DNA from: CAVQND01 sp049518415
Lineage (GTDB): Bacteria; Verrucomicrobiota; Verrucomicrobiia; Limisphaerales; UBA8199
Reading direction: 5' to 3'
Assembly (NCBI GenBank): GCA_049518415.1
Contig: JBEKRX010000055.1
Span: 1-64,000 of the forward strand
Length of the DNA stretch: 64,000 nucleotides
The notes under the pieces: model-generated
What the model was told of the DNA's origin: nothing
Seen by the model: the letters and a program-made list of their open reading frames with translations, nothing else
Databases searched by the model: none
Shown here: in pieces, positions 18,401-26,124 of the stretch
Numbering within the stretch: position 1 is the stretch's first letter
How the letters are laid out: every line of letters begins with the position of its first letter
Made by a program: the position numbers and the translations under genes

Positions 18401-20621
18401 CACCCTTACCAGCAGTCCGCTCACCCTGGCGCGGCCCAGTTGGGCCATGCCGGCTCCCGGCCAGACTAACTCCACCCCGGGCGTTACCCTGCCAACCTTT
18501 GGCGACACCGGCATCGACACCAACGGAGTTCCTGTAGGCGGAGATTCGAGCATCTTTCTCCCTCAGGGCCGGCTGGATTACTACGCGGTGCAGATCCCCG
18601 GCGCCAACCTGGGGCTGCTCCGGGCGGAATTGGATGCCGTCAGCGGCAACTCGGTCTTGTACTTGCGCGCGGGCGCGGTGCCGACGCTCAGCCACAGTGC
18701 CAGCGGCGCATCCGGCTACCTCTATGACCGTTCCATAACGGCCGCGAGTTCCCAGTCCCAGCGGGCCAACTGGGTGCCGCTGGACGGTAAAACCGAGACC
18801 CAGCTCAAGCCGGGCTTGTGGTACCTGGCGGTGGGAGCGCCCACCAACTCCAACGTCCGCTACCGCCTCGCCGTTTCGACCGGCAACGTCACCGATTTGC
18901 CCATCCAAAGCAACGGCCTCACCAATCAAACCGTCCTCGGCGGAGACTGGGCCTACTATCGCGTGCCCATGCCTACCGCTCTGCCGCTAAGCTTCAATGT
19001 CTCCTTTACCCAGGCCCGGGGTGATGCCCAACTCTTCCTGCGCGACACCGTCCCGGCCGGAAACGGCATCAGCGGAAACACCTGGGACATCAAGGACTGG
19101 GCCACCGACGCGAAAAACTTGGCCGGACCGTATTTGAATTACGACGCCCCGGGCACGTATGCCTTCAGCACGCCTCCAGTGCGCCCCGGCCAGGTCCTCT
19201 ACCTCGGGTTCCTCGCCAAGAGCGACTCAACCTTCAGCGTCTCGGTCACCACCAACGGGGCGCCGGCCCAAGACCCCGCCGTGGTCGCATTCTACGGCGG
19301 CACGGCGGCGACCAATGTCGCCGGCTTCTCCTCGGCCTTATTCCGCGTGGACGTTCCGCCGGAAGCCACGCGCTGGATACACACCTCCATCCATGCCACC
19401 AACCTCCTGGTCCTGATCGACCAAGGCACAGTCCCGACCCGCGCCACCGCCCGGTGGACCGGTTCCACAACCAACAGCTTCCTAAACATGCTCCTGGTCA
19501 CCTGGAACACGACCCTGCGAACCAATGTGCCGCCGGCCTGGCCTTGGGTCGCTGGGCAGTCCTATTTCCTGCTGGTGACCAACCTGACAGCCATAGCGCA
19601 GGATTTCATCCTGGTGATGGATGGCAAGAACCCGGCCACCGATGACAGCGATCGCGACGGCCTGCCCGATGCCTGGGAGATGTACTACTTTGGTCGTCTC
19701 GGCATAAACCCCTCGGCAGACGCGGACGGCGACGGTGTCAGCAATTACGATGAATACCTCGACGGAACCGACCCCACGGACCCGAAATCCTACCGCGCCC
19801 GCCTGTACGTGACCACCGACAACGGCGCCGTCTTGTGCGACCCGGATTTGCCCAGCTACCCCCTCGGTTCGACTGTCAACCTGACGGCAGTGGCGGCGAG
19901 CAATTATGCCTTTGTCTGCTGGTCCGGCGCAAACACTAGCTCCGCCAATCCTCTGACTCTGGTCATGGATACCGCCAAACACATTTCCGCCATCTTCGAG
20001 TTGGCCGGAGACAACTTCAGCACCGCCCTGTCGCTTTCAGGCTCCTCCTGCACCACCAACGCTTCCAACGTGAACTTTACCAAGGAACCTGGCGAACCCA
20101 ATCACGCGGGCAATCCGGGCGGGACATCGATCTGGTGGCGCTGGACCGCCCCCGCCTCCGGCCCCGTCACCTTCAGCACCGCGGGCAGCACCTTCGACAC
20201 TCTGCTCGCAATCTACACCGGGAACTCAGTGTCCACCCTCAGCCTGGTCGGCAGCGACCACAACTCCACCGGCGGCGCCAACCGCAGCAAGGTCACCTTC
20301 ACCGCCGTTCAAAACACAACCTACGACATCGCTGTGGACGGCTACAACGGAGCTTCGGGAATGGTCACTCTGAGCCTGACCTTAACCACCACCGCCGTGC
20401 CCCCGCCGCTCATTACGCACCCCGCCGTCCTTGCCAACGCCACCTTCCAGTTCACCCTGGCCGGACAGGCCTCCCAGACGTATTCCGTGGAATACTCCAG
20501 CGACCTGGCCACTTGGTTGCCTTTAGGGACCGTAACGACCGCGGCGGACGGCACCGTCCGGGTCTCTGATTCCCCTGTCCCGCAGACAAAGGTCCGCTTC
20601 TACCGGGTCCGCTACCCTTAG
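12432..20621 (+). CDS. Giant secreted multi-repeat protein with pre-peptidase-like domains
   Basis: 2729 residues. A signal peptide (MRPFILGALLLSTVLSAPAQ) directs export. The body consists of many beta-rich, PPC-like modules. From about residue 700 to 1880 there are three super-repeats of roughly 380-405 residues, each with WDLRL.N..SG.P.L.V.RD.LP, then REAAYY.V.I, WKV.L and a G.NYL.V..EG segment. Near residue 2403 DSDRDGLPDAWE and DADGDGVSNYDEYLDGTDP are thrombospondin-3-like calcium loops. A bacterial (InlB/Flg_new-like) repeat follows, then a C-terminal PPC-like domain with WWRWTAP near 2565, and an end domain typical of secreted Verrucomicrobiota proteins (YSVEYSSDLATWLPLG). No catalytic domain was recognised, so an adhesive or surface role is inferred. 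Confidence 0.88.
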   Translation: MRPFILGALLLSTVLSAPAQTFTGTNAPNTFTNFTLTLSADATNLALTLGGTGTAYSYLLVRKDSSPLDTIYDFSSRLDGATNALYLEQPEVAPGTYFVQVRTPASSSQSHAFTLVCETNRTDLRTALKPVTKVLAGPLSGGARGVVARNAWQYFRVELTTNTFWMAGLDVTNQTAPDLYVASAQIPTTSTYLKASVGLTNDLLAFTSSEGAPGVYYVGVFGATPLAGSSVAYTLRVQTMSLPTLLWDPGTTDAGTQVYTNLSGTGGDYYFRILTANPSLGAWRTVLQVLANDANLYLSRGVLPTPSAAGFKSEQPGSDGLVLALNSDFQPGEDWYILVRAKAGAQWTLVSGSPYVTDLGTVAADASTGSGAVAIGPEGIRFFSATAPPEMLAWRLWLNGLTNSILLKKTTVPLPRNGGSELSQPGQLLVVPPYLSAAQYLIGIPGTNGATINLDSRQQTIVDLAYGSSTNAVVTGFGYATYRVQVPAQQIAWQLTLPSANGNPFMAVRENLVPNENNNDAFSELGSPQTNNITLVPPPTPAQPGLSSGTFYITLYSTNQYQFTLQSGPATITDINYSGVVTNDDPGRVGWRLYRVQILSQQQTTLGWNLLLTNFAPGTRIALRRSSAPGIWSYRANTSVNRANYYDQIGIADFLQQPDHQADVWYIGVFNPTNALGAFTLITGELLAADLQEGAPSTQTNVLSGRWEFFKVQLLPSDAQGSNAVVGWDLRLTNVTSGLPRLVVRRDRLPVSLSTDLTTSGGTWPSGKQWAAGADWTKRTFSPDGSTNEDGRILALGVGRPLEPGTYYIGVLDNTGTNLGNYTLLSRWIGVGRSIPVQSLDWNAGAATNTLPPREAAYYQVVVPTNAPSWKVRLTPLTGEAMLVVTTNTVPAVDSEKRMQKPGAEQYARLPQPGTNCLAPGTNYLTVIGEGSNATNSSRIGAGANLFVLESLGPLPLTDLGTLTNTDLVVDGALAGGESAAYRFYADPSVLGFWITLENTTGNPWVVGRFGPALPDPGFSGDTYGNEGGETAGASSSSFLLEGAGSGLFVTVMVKARAISGVYADSTYTLRVKAILPTPLSFDGGSSVITDQPAAQDSVFVVDVPTNAAGWDLRLTNILSGNPHLTVARDTLPICLYPAGFSPTPFAATNWPSGACWPAASDWTLRDLAPDGSPDSARILAMGLGRPLQPGRYYAAVRGGSGDPVNCAILSRGIGAGLSILLTDLDFAGGQTNQPDLPAREAAYFRVTITNRVASWKVRLSSPDSESLLLVSKDTLPNVGASASFTITNSAGRKMQKIGDEQFLLLPDSGQSNLSTGAYYLAVVGEGQAVTNATQIGDGGGSFTLTSVGEAPTNYLGDINNTDILVTNSLSGGEVGLYQFNVPPGFQTVEARLENTTGNPVMVLGLGARIPDPSASGLGLPPDNYGAEGGESPVYGVSTNLITLVNPTNLLYNLIVKARANSTLGPDQILSNATYVLRLHGSVLWPLQFEDSATVVNQAPGTWRYFQVTVPADAQGWDLRLVNVSSGLPRLVVRRGLLPNSLTTPPWSSAGTYTNWPATNQWAPLVDGTGRNQSADGTVDETGRYLFMGMNHPLQPDVYFIGVANLVASTNMSYTLQSRGVGTNYMIPLLDLPLAGSVTNLGLPPREAAYYRVVIPSNTPNWKVQLKATAGECLLAGLRAALPNVDTMNDNGTLANGKRMKRPGDEYFIQLPAPGSNSIPAGTNYLAVLSEGINPASPTRIGSGNCAYVLTSLGAITPVDLGLVTPEDLVYPDTLGGGESQPYQFTVPDGTYAVKVSLENRVANPTVVALAGAHLPDPGAAVSGLSQDAYGNDGGYAPSDGHTTIVTLPNPVTGKYSLMVKARAVSGNYLDASYTLRVQEALAPALNFSNDLNTNGLSNTTSGLLQDNERAFFMILIPATNNGQPVIGWKLDVSQQSGLAWIRVRKDSLPSDANASAQTPFVTAEAIIAPPYLTNGVWFVEVKATGSTAFTLTSSPLTLARPSWAMPAPGQTNSTPGVTLPTFGDTGIDTNGVPVGGDSSIFLPQGRLDYYAVQIPGANLGLLRAELDAVSGNSVLYLRAGAVPTLSHSASGASGYLYDRSITAASSQSQRANWVPLDGKTETQLKPGLWYLAVGAPTNSNVRYRLAVSTGNVTDLPIQSNGLTNQTVLGGDWAYYRVPMPTALPLSFNVSFTQARGDAQLFLRDTVPAGNGISGNTWDIKDWATDAKNLAGPYLNYDAPGTYAFSTPPVRPGQVLYLGFLAKSDSTFSVSVTTNGAPAQDPAVVAFYGGTAATNVAGFSSALFRVDVPPEATRWIHTSIHATNLLVLIDQGTVPTRATARWTGSTTNSFLNMLLVTWNTTLRTNVPPAWPWVAGQSYFLLVTNLTAIAQDFILVMDGKNPATDDSDRDGLPDAWEMYYFGRLGINPSADADGDGVSNYDEYLDGTDPTDPKSYRARLYVTTDNGAVLCDPDLPSYPLGSTVNLTAVAASNYAFVCWSGANTSSANPLTLVMDTAKHISAIFELAGDNFSTALSLSGSSCTTNASNVNFTKEPGEPNHAGNPGGTSIWWRWTAPASGPVTFSTAGSTFDTLLAIYTGNSVSTLSLVGSDHNSTGGANRSKVTFTAVQNTTYDIAVDGYNGASGMVTLSLTLTTTAVPPPLITHPAVLANATFQFTLAGQASQTYSVEYSSDLATWLPLGTVTTAADGTVRVSDSPVPQTKVRFYRVRYP

Positions 20622-20622
20622 A

Positions 20623-20738
20623 GTCTTTGGTCGCAACATCCACGTTTTTGCGTGAATGTCTTGGCATGTTTCCTTTGGAGGGGCCTGATTCTTCGGCGCG
20701 GAGCGCCGCATTTAACGCGGCGGGGGAAGGCCCACGTT
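20623..20738 (+). repeat. 116-bp dispersed repeat, copy 1 (3' of the giant gene)
   Basis: Begins 2 bases after the stop codon at 20621. It is nearly identical to the reverse complement of 46708-46822. It contains the small hairpin GGCGCGGAGCGCC and the palindrome CCGCATTTAACGCGG. In both places the repeat sits downstream of a gene on that gene's own strand. Confidence 0.85.
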
Positions 20739-20741
20739 ACC

Positions 20742-20948
20742 ACCGGCTGAAAATGGTTGCGCATCAGGCCATACGCATGCGCCTGGTCCCCATGCAAATC
20801 GGGACTGGCAGGCTTCGGCCGGCGTCTTGATCCCGCACCTGCGGGACTGCCGGTCCACGTCATCCAGGCAGACGCCCTTCTGGCGGTCTCCCCGGCTCAG
20901 CCGGCGGTAAATGGCTCCCGGATATTCAACTCGCAGTTGCCGCGCCAT
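20742..20948 (-). pseudogene. Decayed REP-associated tyrosine transposase (RAYT) fragment
   Basis: Reading the minus strand from 20948 gives MARQLRVEYPGAIYRRLSRG, the usual RAYT (Y1 transposase) N-terminus, followed by DRQK and DDVDRQ. A frameshift then moves the match to the next frame, where HAYGLMRNHFQPVV resembles the HUH motif region (normally HxH) of these enzymes. The catalytic tyrosine part is missing. It lies beside the 116-bp repeat, which is where RAYT relics are expected, because these enzymes move REP-type sequences. Confidence 0.75.
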
Positions 20949-21015
20949 GACTGTCATCCTGCCGGCACGCACCACCCCTGGTCAATGGGAAAAGTTATCG
21001 TTTGACCCCCTCTGA

Positions 21016-22086
21016 TTAAGGCTGGGTCAGCCGGTAGAAGCGCCGGCCGCTGCTGCGCGGAAGGATTACTTCCTGCCGCCCGTTCTGGTTTGCCGGAGTC
21101 GTCGTGATGGTGGTCCAACCTGTTGTCTTCAAGTCGGTGTTCTCTTGCAAGCTGTACTCGCTTATGGCATCTGGCCACGAAAGAACGGTGGTGTTGGTTG
21201 GACTCAAGGCGATGGCGAGGACCAGCGGGCTGAAAGTCACCTGCAGCGTGTGATCGGCCTGGGCGTTGTAGAGAGTAAAGGTGGTCAGGTTGGTAAGGAT
21301 CGGTTGGCCATCGAGTGACCAGACGACCACGTCATAGCCGGGATTGGGCGCAGCGGTAAAGAGTTGGTCATCCCCGTAAACCACTGCGACAGCCCCGGTG
21401 GGCGTGAGGGCCCCGTGGGCGTTGGCACTGGCTTGCACGGTGTAAGTGTCAGGCGCAAAAGAGACTGCGAGCCAGCTTTCGTTCGTGACATTCCTTAGAG
21501 TGTAGGACACGCCCCCGGTCTGGACGACTCGATTGACGCCGTTATCCTCGAGCGTCCAAGCATCGACGTGGTAGTGAGGGTTGGGCGTGGCGGTGAAAGT
21601 GACGGCATCGCCCCATGCGACCCCAATGGGGGAGTTGCTGTCATTGGGGTCAATCCGGCCATTGCTACCGGCGCTCGCATGCACGTTGTTGGTGATGCGC
21701 GAGAAGAGCACGTAAATGCTGACGTCCAGGTCGCCAAAGGCAAAATGCACCTGGTTGACACTCCACCCGCCTGGGTCCCCATTGACATACCAGTCATAAA
21801 GCTCGTAACCCGGATTCGGAGTCGCCGTAACGTCTAAATCCGAATGCGCTGGCAGGGTTAGCGTGCCTTTGGGTGAGATGTCTCCGTTCGGACCGCAGCC
21901 GATGCTCACGGTGATTGTTCCCGCTTCGGCCGGAAACTGCAGAACCCCTAGCGCAAGGGTGGTTATCAGCAACGTGCCCCAGGACCGCACGGGGCGCCAC
22001 GCTGACCTGATCGCGGAGAAGCCCAAGCGGACCCAAGCTGGCGCGTGGGATCGAATGACGCATGGGGGACGAGGCAGGTTGTTCAT
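21016..22086 (-). CDS. Secreted protein with divergent InlB B-repeats
   Basis: 356 residues from ATG 22086; a longer in-frame start at 22317 runs through the dispersed repeat at 22249-22335 and has no signal peptide, so it is rejected. A hydrophobic export segment lies near residues 35-54. The body has about three repeats of the bacterial (InlB/Flg_new_2) type, each with a G-x-x-x-P or S-N-G-x-I start, a FTATPNPHY or TATPNPGYE core and a W residue (DWYVNG, VVWSLDGQP). The C-terminal YSLQENTDLKTTGWTTI is the same type of end domain as in the neighbouring giant protein. Extracellular or surface exposed. Confidence 0.85.
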   Translation of the reverse strand: MNNLPRPPCVIRSHAPAWVRLGFSAIRSAWRPVRSWGTLLITTLALGVLQFPAEAGTITVSIGCGPNGDISPKGTLTLPAHSDLDVTATPNPGYELYDWYVNGDPGGWSVNQVHFAFGDLDVSIYVLFSRITNNVHASAGSNGRIDPNDSNSPIGVAWGDAVTFTATPNPHYHVDAWTLEDNGVNRVVQTGGVSYTLRNVTNESWLAVSFAPDTYTVQASANAHGALTPTGAVAVVYGDDQLFTAAPNPGYDVVVWSLDGQPILTNLTTFTLYNAQADHTLQVTFSPLVLAIALSPTNTTVLSWPDAISEYSLQENTDLKTTGWTTITTTPANQNGRQEVILPRSSGRRFYRLTQP

Positions 22087-22248
22087 AGTGTATTCTCTTC
22101 CAGCTAAACGGCTTCGGCTGACATGTTCAATCATCGCAAAAGACGCCTCTTTGTAGCGATGCCGTCGCCCTAAGGCAAGAATAATATCGCACCCGTTTCC
22201 GGTGAGCGTTGGCGTTTCGCAGGGTTGGCGCCCAACGCCTACCCTGGG

Positions 22249-22335
22249 CAAGCGGCCCGTAGCACGCCAATCCCGACACATTGGGATTGCGGCCAAGCCC
22301 CGACGGGCCGCGGTCAAAAGCCCCTTTGGGTGGCC
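22249..22335 (+). repeat. Dispersed palindromic repeat, copy A
   Basis: ACGCCAATCCCGACACATTG at 22262 and the following bases (to about 22333) are roughly 80 percent identical to 31681-31752. The core AATCCCGA-CACA-TTGGGATT is a hairpin. It borders the truncated integrase end. Confidence 0.65.
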
Positions 22336-22863
22336 GCCTCCACCTGCTTTTCCACCCCCAAATGCCTCAAAAAGCGCCGGACATCCTCGTCTGAGACCAT
22401 TTCCATCGACCTGCGTTCCACGAACCTAGCCAGCCGCCAGTTCCAATCGCGGCAGGTCCGCTCCGTGCGCCAGGCCAGGTGGAGCGTCCGCGCGCGTTCA
22501 ATGAGCCGCCGCTCCCAGTCCGCCTAGCCCAAATCCCTCCGGCCCAATGGCGGCACTCCATCCACCGACGACCTCTCCCACCCCTTCCGTTGGCGAAAAA
22601 ACCAGTTCCGGGAGCCCTTCCATCCCTGCAACCGGACCGGTCCCGGGGCATGGCTCCAACCGCGCCACCTCCACATACTCCCTCGCTCTGGCCACACTGG
22701 GCAGCCAGCCCTTTTGCCGGCAATAGCCCAGGAACCTCTCCAGAATGCCGCGACAACCCTCGCGCACGCCAGGCCTGCTCAACGGCTCGCTGGCTAATGC
22801 CTTGCGCCAGCTTGCCAGCCACCGTCCACCGCCATCTTTGTCTTTATCAGCGTCCGCCGCCAC
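22320..22863 (-). pseudogene. Integron-type tyrosine recombinase, N-terminal remnant with frameshift
   Basis: The minus strand from ATG 22863 encodes a helical extension (RWLASWRKALASEPLSRPG, then CRGILERFLGYCRQKGW) like that of integron integrases in Verrucomicrobiota. After a frameshift near 22510 another frame reads WERRLIERARTLHLAWRTER and then RDWNWRLARFVERR and VRRFLRHLGVEKQVEAATQ, the N-terminal SAM-like DNA-binding domain of such recombinases. The sequence stops near 22320, at the dispersed repeat, so the catalytic R-H-R-Y domain is absent. A relic of a mobile recombinase. Confidence 0.75.
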
Positions 22864-23046
22864 AATGGCAATTCACAAACTCAGTTTGCCTTCCAGAAAC
22901 CTTGCGCATCTTCCTCAATAACGCGGAATATTTCCCACGCCAATGCATTTTCTCCTTGCTTTGAAAGGCGGTTTCGGGTTATGCCTTGTGAAAAGACCAT
23001 CGGGAACCCGGTTTGTTTCCGGTGCTTGAGTTTAAGACAATAAATA
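22864..23046. other. Intergenic region upstream of the cyclase-like gene
   Basis: Less GC-rich than the surroundings, with no gene seen. It separates the integrase relic (minus) from the cyclase-like gene (plus) and probably contains the promoter of the latter, but no convincing -35/-10 pair was found by eye. Confidence 0.35.
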
Positions 23047-24222
23047 ATGTTGGGCCGTTACCGCCGCCACTTTGTGCCAGACGAACAACTCCCACCAACC
23101 GAAGCTCTCGGCGAGCCACCAGCCCAGGAGCCGAGCGAACCCTCCGCGCTTTCCGAACAAGACGAGCGCTCAATATTGTCGGCGGTCGCTGGATTTCTCA
23201 CCGACTCCACGACCGGTCTTTTCCCGTTGGTAGCATACAGCGTCTCTCAGGATTCGTTGTTGATCCTCACCACCAACATCATCGACCTGCCATACGCCAT
23301 TCGCATCTTGGAGGATGTGACTCGTGCGGGCTACAACCTTAGTTACAGCCTCCGTCCGGAGATGGCGCAGCGACTCTCCGGCGAAAACCCGCACGTCTTC
23401 CATGCTTCGGAGAGAAAAGTGCCGCGTATCCACGAGATTGAGCTCCGCCGAATCGGTCGCCTCGTCGCCACCTTCGGCGCTCCGTTCTACCATGAGAAGG
23501 GATTCGCGCTCGTCGACGTGTGCGGATTCTCCCGCTTGGATAACCCAGATCAACTTGCACAGCTCTACAGCCTTACAAACGCGGTGGACTCAGCCATCCG
23601 CAGGTCCTACAGGGTTTGTCAGAAGCTCAAGCTCCCCAATCGCTTTGGACGGGCTTCGACCGGTGATGGTTTCTACCTCTGGCACGATCACCTCGGTGCC
23701 GCCGCAGACGTGGCCGCTTTTTTCCTTCTCGTCTGCATTATGACCCAGTCCGAGTCCATGCGACTGGCAGGCTTTCCGATGCGGCTCAGGGCCAGTTTCG
23801 TCATCGACAGCGCTTTCATGCTGTATGACGCTGACGCACGAACCAACCCTTATGCTGTCGCCTCAAACGCAGTTGGTACGGCCACCAACACTCTCGCGCG
23901 CTTTATTGCGGCAGCGAAACCGTCACAGATTCTCCTCGGTGAGTTTTCACCGCGCCGCCAACCCGGGGAGAAGATGGACTCAGCAAGCTTCCTCGCACAG
24001 GTCAACGAACTGTTCCGCGAAGAAGGCTTCGGTGCAGCGACGCTGGAGGCCAAGCCAAACAAACTCCTCCGTGTCGATGACAAACACGGTGACGTTCACT
24101 ATTGCTGGAACATCGCTGGCGAGGTTCCTAAACAGGCTGGGAAGCGGACTACGCTGGTTCACATAGGCCTGCAACCTCATGATGCGACGCGAATCGATGA
24201 TGTTGACTTCGTTCACACCTAG
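23047..24222 (+). CDS. Class III nucleotidyl cyclase-like protein
   Basis: 391 residues. The middle and C-terminal parts look like a class III adenylate/guanylate cyclase domain. FALVDVCGFSRL near residue 155 corresponds to the first metal-binding Asp (family pattern D-I/V-x-G-F). RASTGDGFYLW near 202 corresponds to the second Asp (GDG). GTATNTLARFIAAAKPSQIL near 276 corresponds to the late G-x-x-x-N-x-x-x-R segment. Residues 45-150 form an N-terminal region not recognised. There is no transmembrane helix, so it is cytosolic. It is followed 162 bases later by a nuclease-like gene in the same direction. A cyclic-nucleotide defence signal is one possibility, but substrate residues were not verified and it could be a degenerate cyclase. 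Confidence 0.6.
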   Translation: MLGRYRRHFVPDEQLPPTEALGEPPAQEPSEPSALSEQDERSILSAVAGFLTDSTTGLFPLVAYSVSQDSLLILTTNIIDLPYAIRILEDVTRAGYNLSYSLRPEMAQRLSGENPHVFHASERKVPRIHEIELRRIGRLVATFGAPFYHEKGFALVDVCGFSRLDNPDQLAQLYSLTNAVDSAIRRSYRVCQKLKLPNRFGRASTGDGFYLWHDHLGAAADVAAFFLLVCIMTQSESMRLAGFPMRLRASFVIDSAFMLYDADARTNPYAVASNAVGTATNTLARFIAAAKPSQILLGEFSPRRQPGEKMDSASFLAQVNELFREEGFGAATLEAKPNKLLRVDDKHGDVHYCWNIAGEVPKQAGKRTTLVHIGLQPHDATRIDDVDFVHT

Positions 24223-24384
24223 ACGGCTTAACAAAATCGGTCGAGCGAACCGCCGCTGCGCAAGCCCGCCTGCCCCGATCAAATCGGGGCTCTACGCCGG
24301 ACGGCAATTCGGGAGTGCCTCGTGCGCTCCACCGTCCCTGTCGGCCGCAGTCGCTCACCTTCGACATTCGCCAGACGACAAGGA

Positions 24385-25506
24385 ATGGAGATCGAAATGA
24401 AAGAAATCGTGAAGTGCATCGAAAGTCTGCGCGTTCAGCTCGAACGGCACCGCAAGACCGGACTCAAAGAATACCCAACCCGCACGATCTTCATAGACCC
24501 GCTCCTCGCCGCTCTTGGCTGGGATGTACGCGACCCGGACGAGGTCGAGCTCGAGCATCCCACGGTCGACGGCAAGTCCGTGGACTACGCGATGAAAGTC
24601 AACCGAAAGGTTGTCCTCCATCTTGAAGCCAAGCAACTCGACGACCCACTCGATGACGTCAAGTCGATCACGCAGGTCGTCGGCTATGCGGCCAACGACG
24701 GGATTGAGTGGTGCGTGCTGACCAACGGAGTTAGATACAAGGTTTACAAGGCATCGGAAAGGGCGAGCGCGCCCGACAAACTCCTGTTTGAGGTCAGCAT
24801 CGACTCGAAGGATGCTGGCGGATTGACAGTCGAGGAACTGGCCAGACAATTCAACCGACTCTCCCGCGAGTCCATGGCCAAAGGACTATTGGACCAATTG
24901 GGGACCGAAATTTTCACCACCGGCAAAGTCCGGAAAGCGCTGGACCGTCTCTTCGCCGAGGCACCGGCTTCATTCATCCGCCTCATTCGGAAGATAATGG
25001 GTGATCCCTCGGTGAGACCATCCCAGATCGAGGAGGCACTCCGGCGCATATGGGACACCGGTAAGCAGACGCCACCGGCGACCCCAGTAGGCACGGACTC
25101 CCAGAAAGAGACGCGGCGGGTTTCTGAGCGCCCCTCCGCCGAGTATTCAGAAACCCATCACACGGAAGGCAAGCCGAACGAGGTTGTTGAACTCTATCGA
25201 GCCTTGGACAGGTTCTGTCAGGATCTGGCCCCTGGCAATGTGACTCGCTCCTACAAAGCGAAGTACGTCACTTGGTCTCTGGACAAGGCCATATTCTGCT
25301 GCGCACACTTGCAGCAAGGCGGGCTTAGGGTCTGGGTGAAAACCGATCGCGAGGCACTTGAGCCCTCACTTTCCTTTGCCAGAGACGTTTCCAAGATCGG
25401 ACACTGGGGAGTCGGTGACGTTGAACTTGCGGTGAACAGTCTGAGTCGCCTTCACGACGCAGAGCCATTCGTGCGAAAATCCTTTGAAAACGCCACCCGC
25501 AAGTAA
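24385..25506 (+). CDS. HsdR_N-like nuclease domain protein with C-terminal DUF5655
   Basis: 373 residues from ATG 24385 (an alternative ATG at 24397 follows a GGAG by a good distance). YPTRTIFIDPLLAALGWDV, then the Asp in VDYAM and E-x-K in LHLEAKQL (near residues 72-89) form the PD-(D/E)XK-like N-terminal nuclease fold used by type I restriction enzyme HsdR subunits. The C-terminal part (FCQDLAPGN, YKAKYVTWSLDKAIFCCAHL, VWVKTD...W...) resembles DUF5655, a domain frequent in such standalone nuclease-like proteins. There are no helicase motifs. It is same-strand with the cyclase-like gene. A defence role is inferred from fold and island context. Confidence 0.8.
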   Translation: MEIEMKEIVKCIESLRVQLERHRKTGLKEYPTRTIFIDPLLAALGWDVRDPDEVELEHPTVDGKSVDYAMKVNRKVVLHLEAKQLDDPLDDVKSITQVVGYAANDGIEWCVLTNGVRYKVYKASERASAPDKLLFEVSIDSKDAGGLTVEELARQFNRLSRESMAKGLLDQLGTEIFTTGKVRKALDRLFAEAPASFIRLIRKIMGDPSVRPSQIEEALRRIWDTGKQTPPATPVGTDSQKETRRVSERPSAEYSETHHTEGKPNEVVELYRALDRFCQDLAPGNVTRSYKAKYVTWSLDKAIFCCAHLQQGGLRVWVKTDREALEPSLSFARDVSKIGHWGVGDVELAVNSLSRLHDAEPFVRKSFENATRK

Positions 25507-25631
25507 TCCAAAGAGAATGGCGAACAAGACGCTCCACCGAATAACGAGGAGCGCAATGACGTTGCTGGTCCAATCTGGACGCCCTCGGCGCACCCTTCGT
25601 CATCGCTCAGCTTCACGCTGGAACGCTTGGA

Positions 25632-26105
25632 ATGTTTAACCAGACCACAAGCAAGACAAAGGTTGCTGTCCTCGGGATAGGCGCATTTGCCCTGGCCGTG
25701 CTCTGTCTGTTTGTTTTGAGCGCATATTATAATAATAGGCCGGCGCCGCCAATCAATGGCGACCAGGTGGTGCGCGCGGTCCGGAGATTCTGCGTTGACC
25801 ACAAGCCCTTGCCGGAGACGGTAACGTTTCACGAACTCATCGCGCAAGGATACCTGGCATCCAACGTGCTCCAGAAATTTGGAGCTTCTGCGATCACCGT
25901 CCACCTGAATGCTGTCGAAACCTCGCCGGAGATGTTGCTGATGGACGCGCAAATGCCCGACGGAACACATCAGACCTTGCTGAGCGACGGCAGCGTGCAA
26001 CAGCTTTCCAAAAGCAGATTCCAAGACCAAACCGCGGCACCGACTGGCGGCGCCGCGGCGCCCTCGGGCAATTCGGCGGGCTCAGGAGAGGGCCACCATC
26101 GGTGA
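25632..26105 (+). CDS. Small single-pass membrane-anchored hypothetical protein
   Basis: 157 residues. One hydrophobic helix (about residues 11-33, VAVLGIGAFALAVLCLFVLS) with the N-terminus inside, then a periplasmic domain and a Gly/Ala/Ser-rich tail. The overall shape, a helix followed by FCVDHKPLPETVTFHELI, resembles pseudopilin-like proteins without a standard cleavage motif. No function is assigned. It ends at 26105, 19 bases before a palindromic element, and converges with the M16 protease gene. Confidence 0.65.
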   Translation: MFNQTTSKTKVAVLGIGAFALAVLCLFVLSAYYNNRPAPPINGDQVVRAVRRFCVDHKPLPETVTFHELIAQGYLASNVLQKFGASAITVHLNAVETSPEMLLMDAQMPDGTHQTLLSDGSVQQLSKSRFQDQTAAPTGGAAAPSGNSAGSGEGHHR

Positions 26106-26124
26106 GCCTCGTCGCTAAGCGCCC

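Noticed and set aside
17124..18929. 601-residue minus-strand open frame inside the giant secreted gene
   Set aside because: Antisense to clear repeat-protein sequence with conserved WDLRL/REAAYY motifs; composition is typical of GC-rich shadow frames.
22249..22335. Integron attC site next to the integrase remnant
   Set aside because: Contains RYYYAAC-like GCCCAAC, but no GTTRRRY at the required partner position in copy A and no cassette array follows; kept only as a dispersed repeat.
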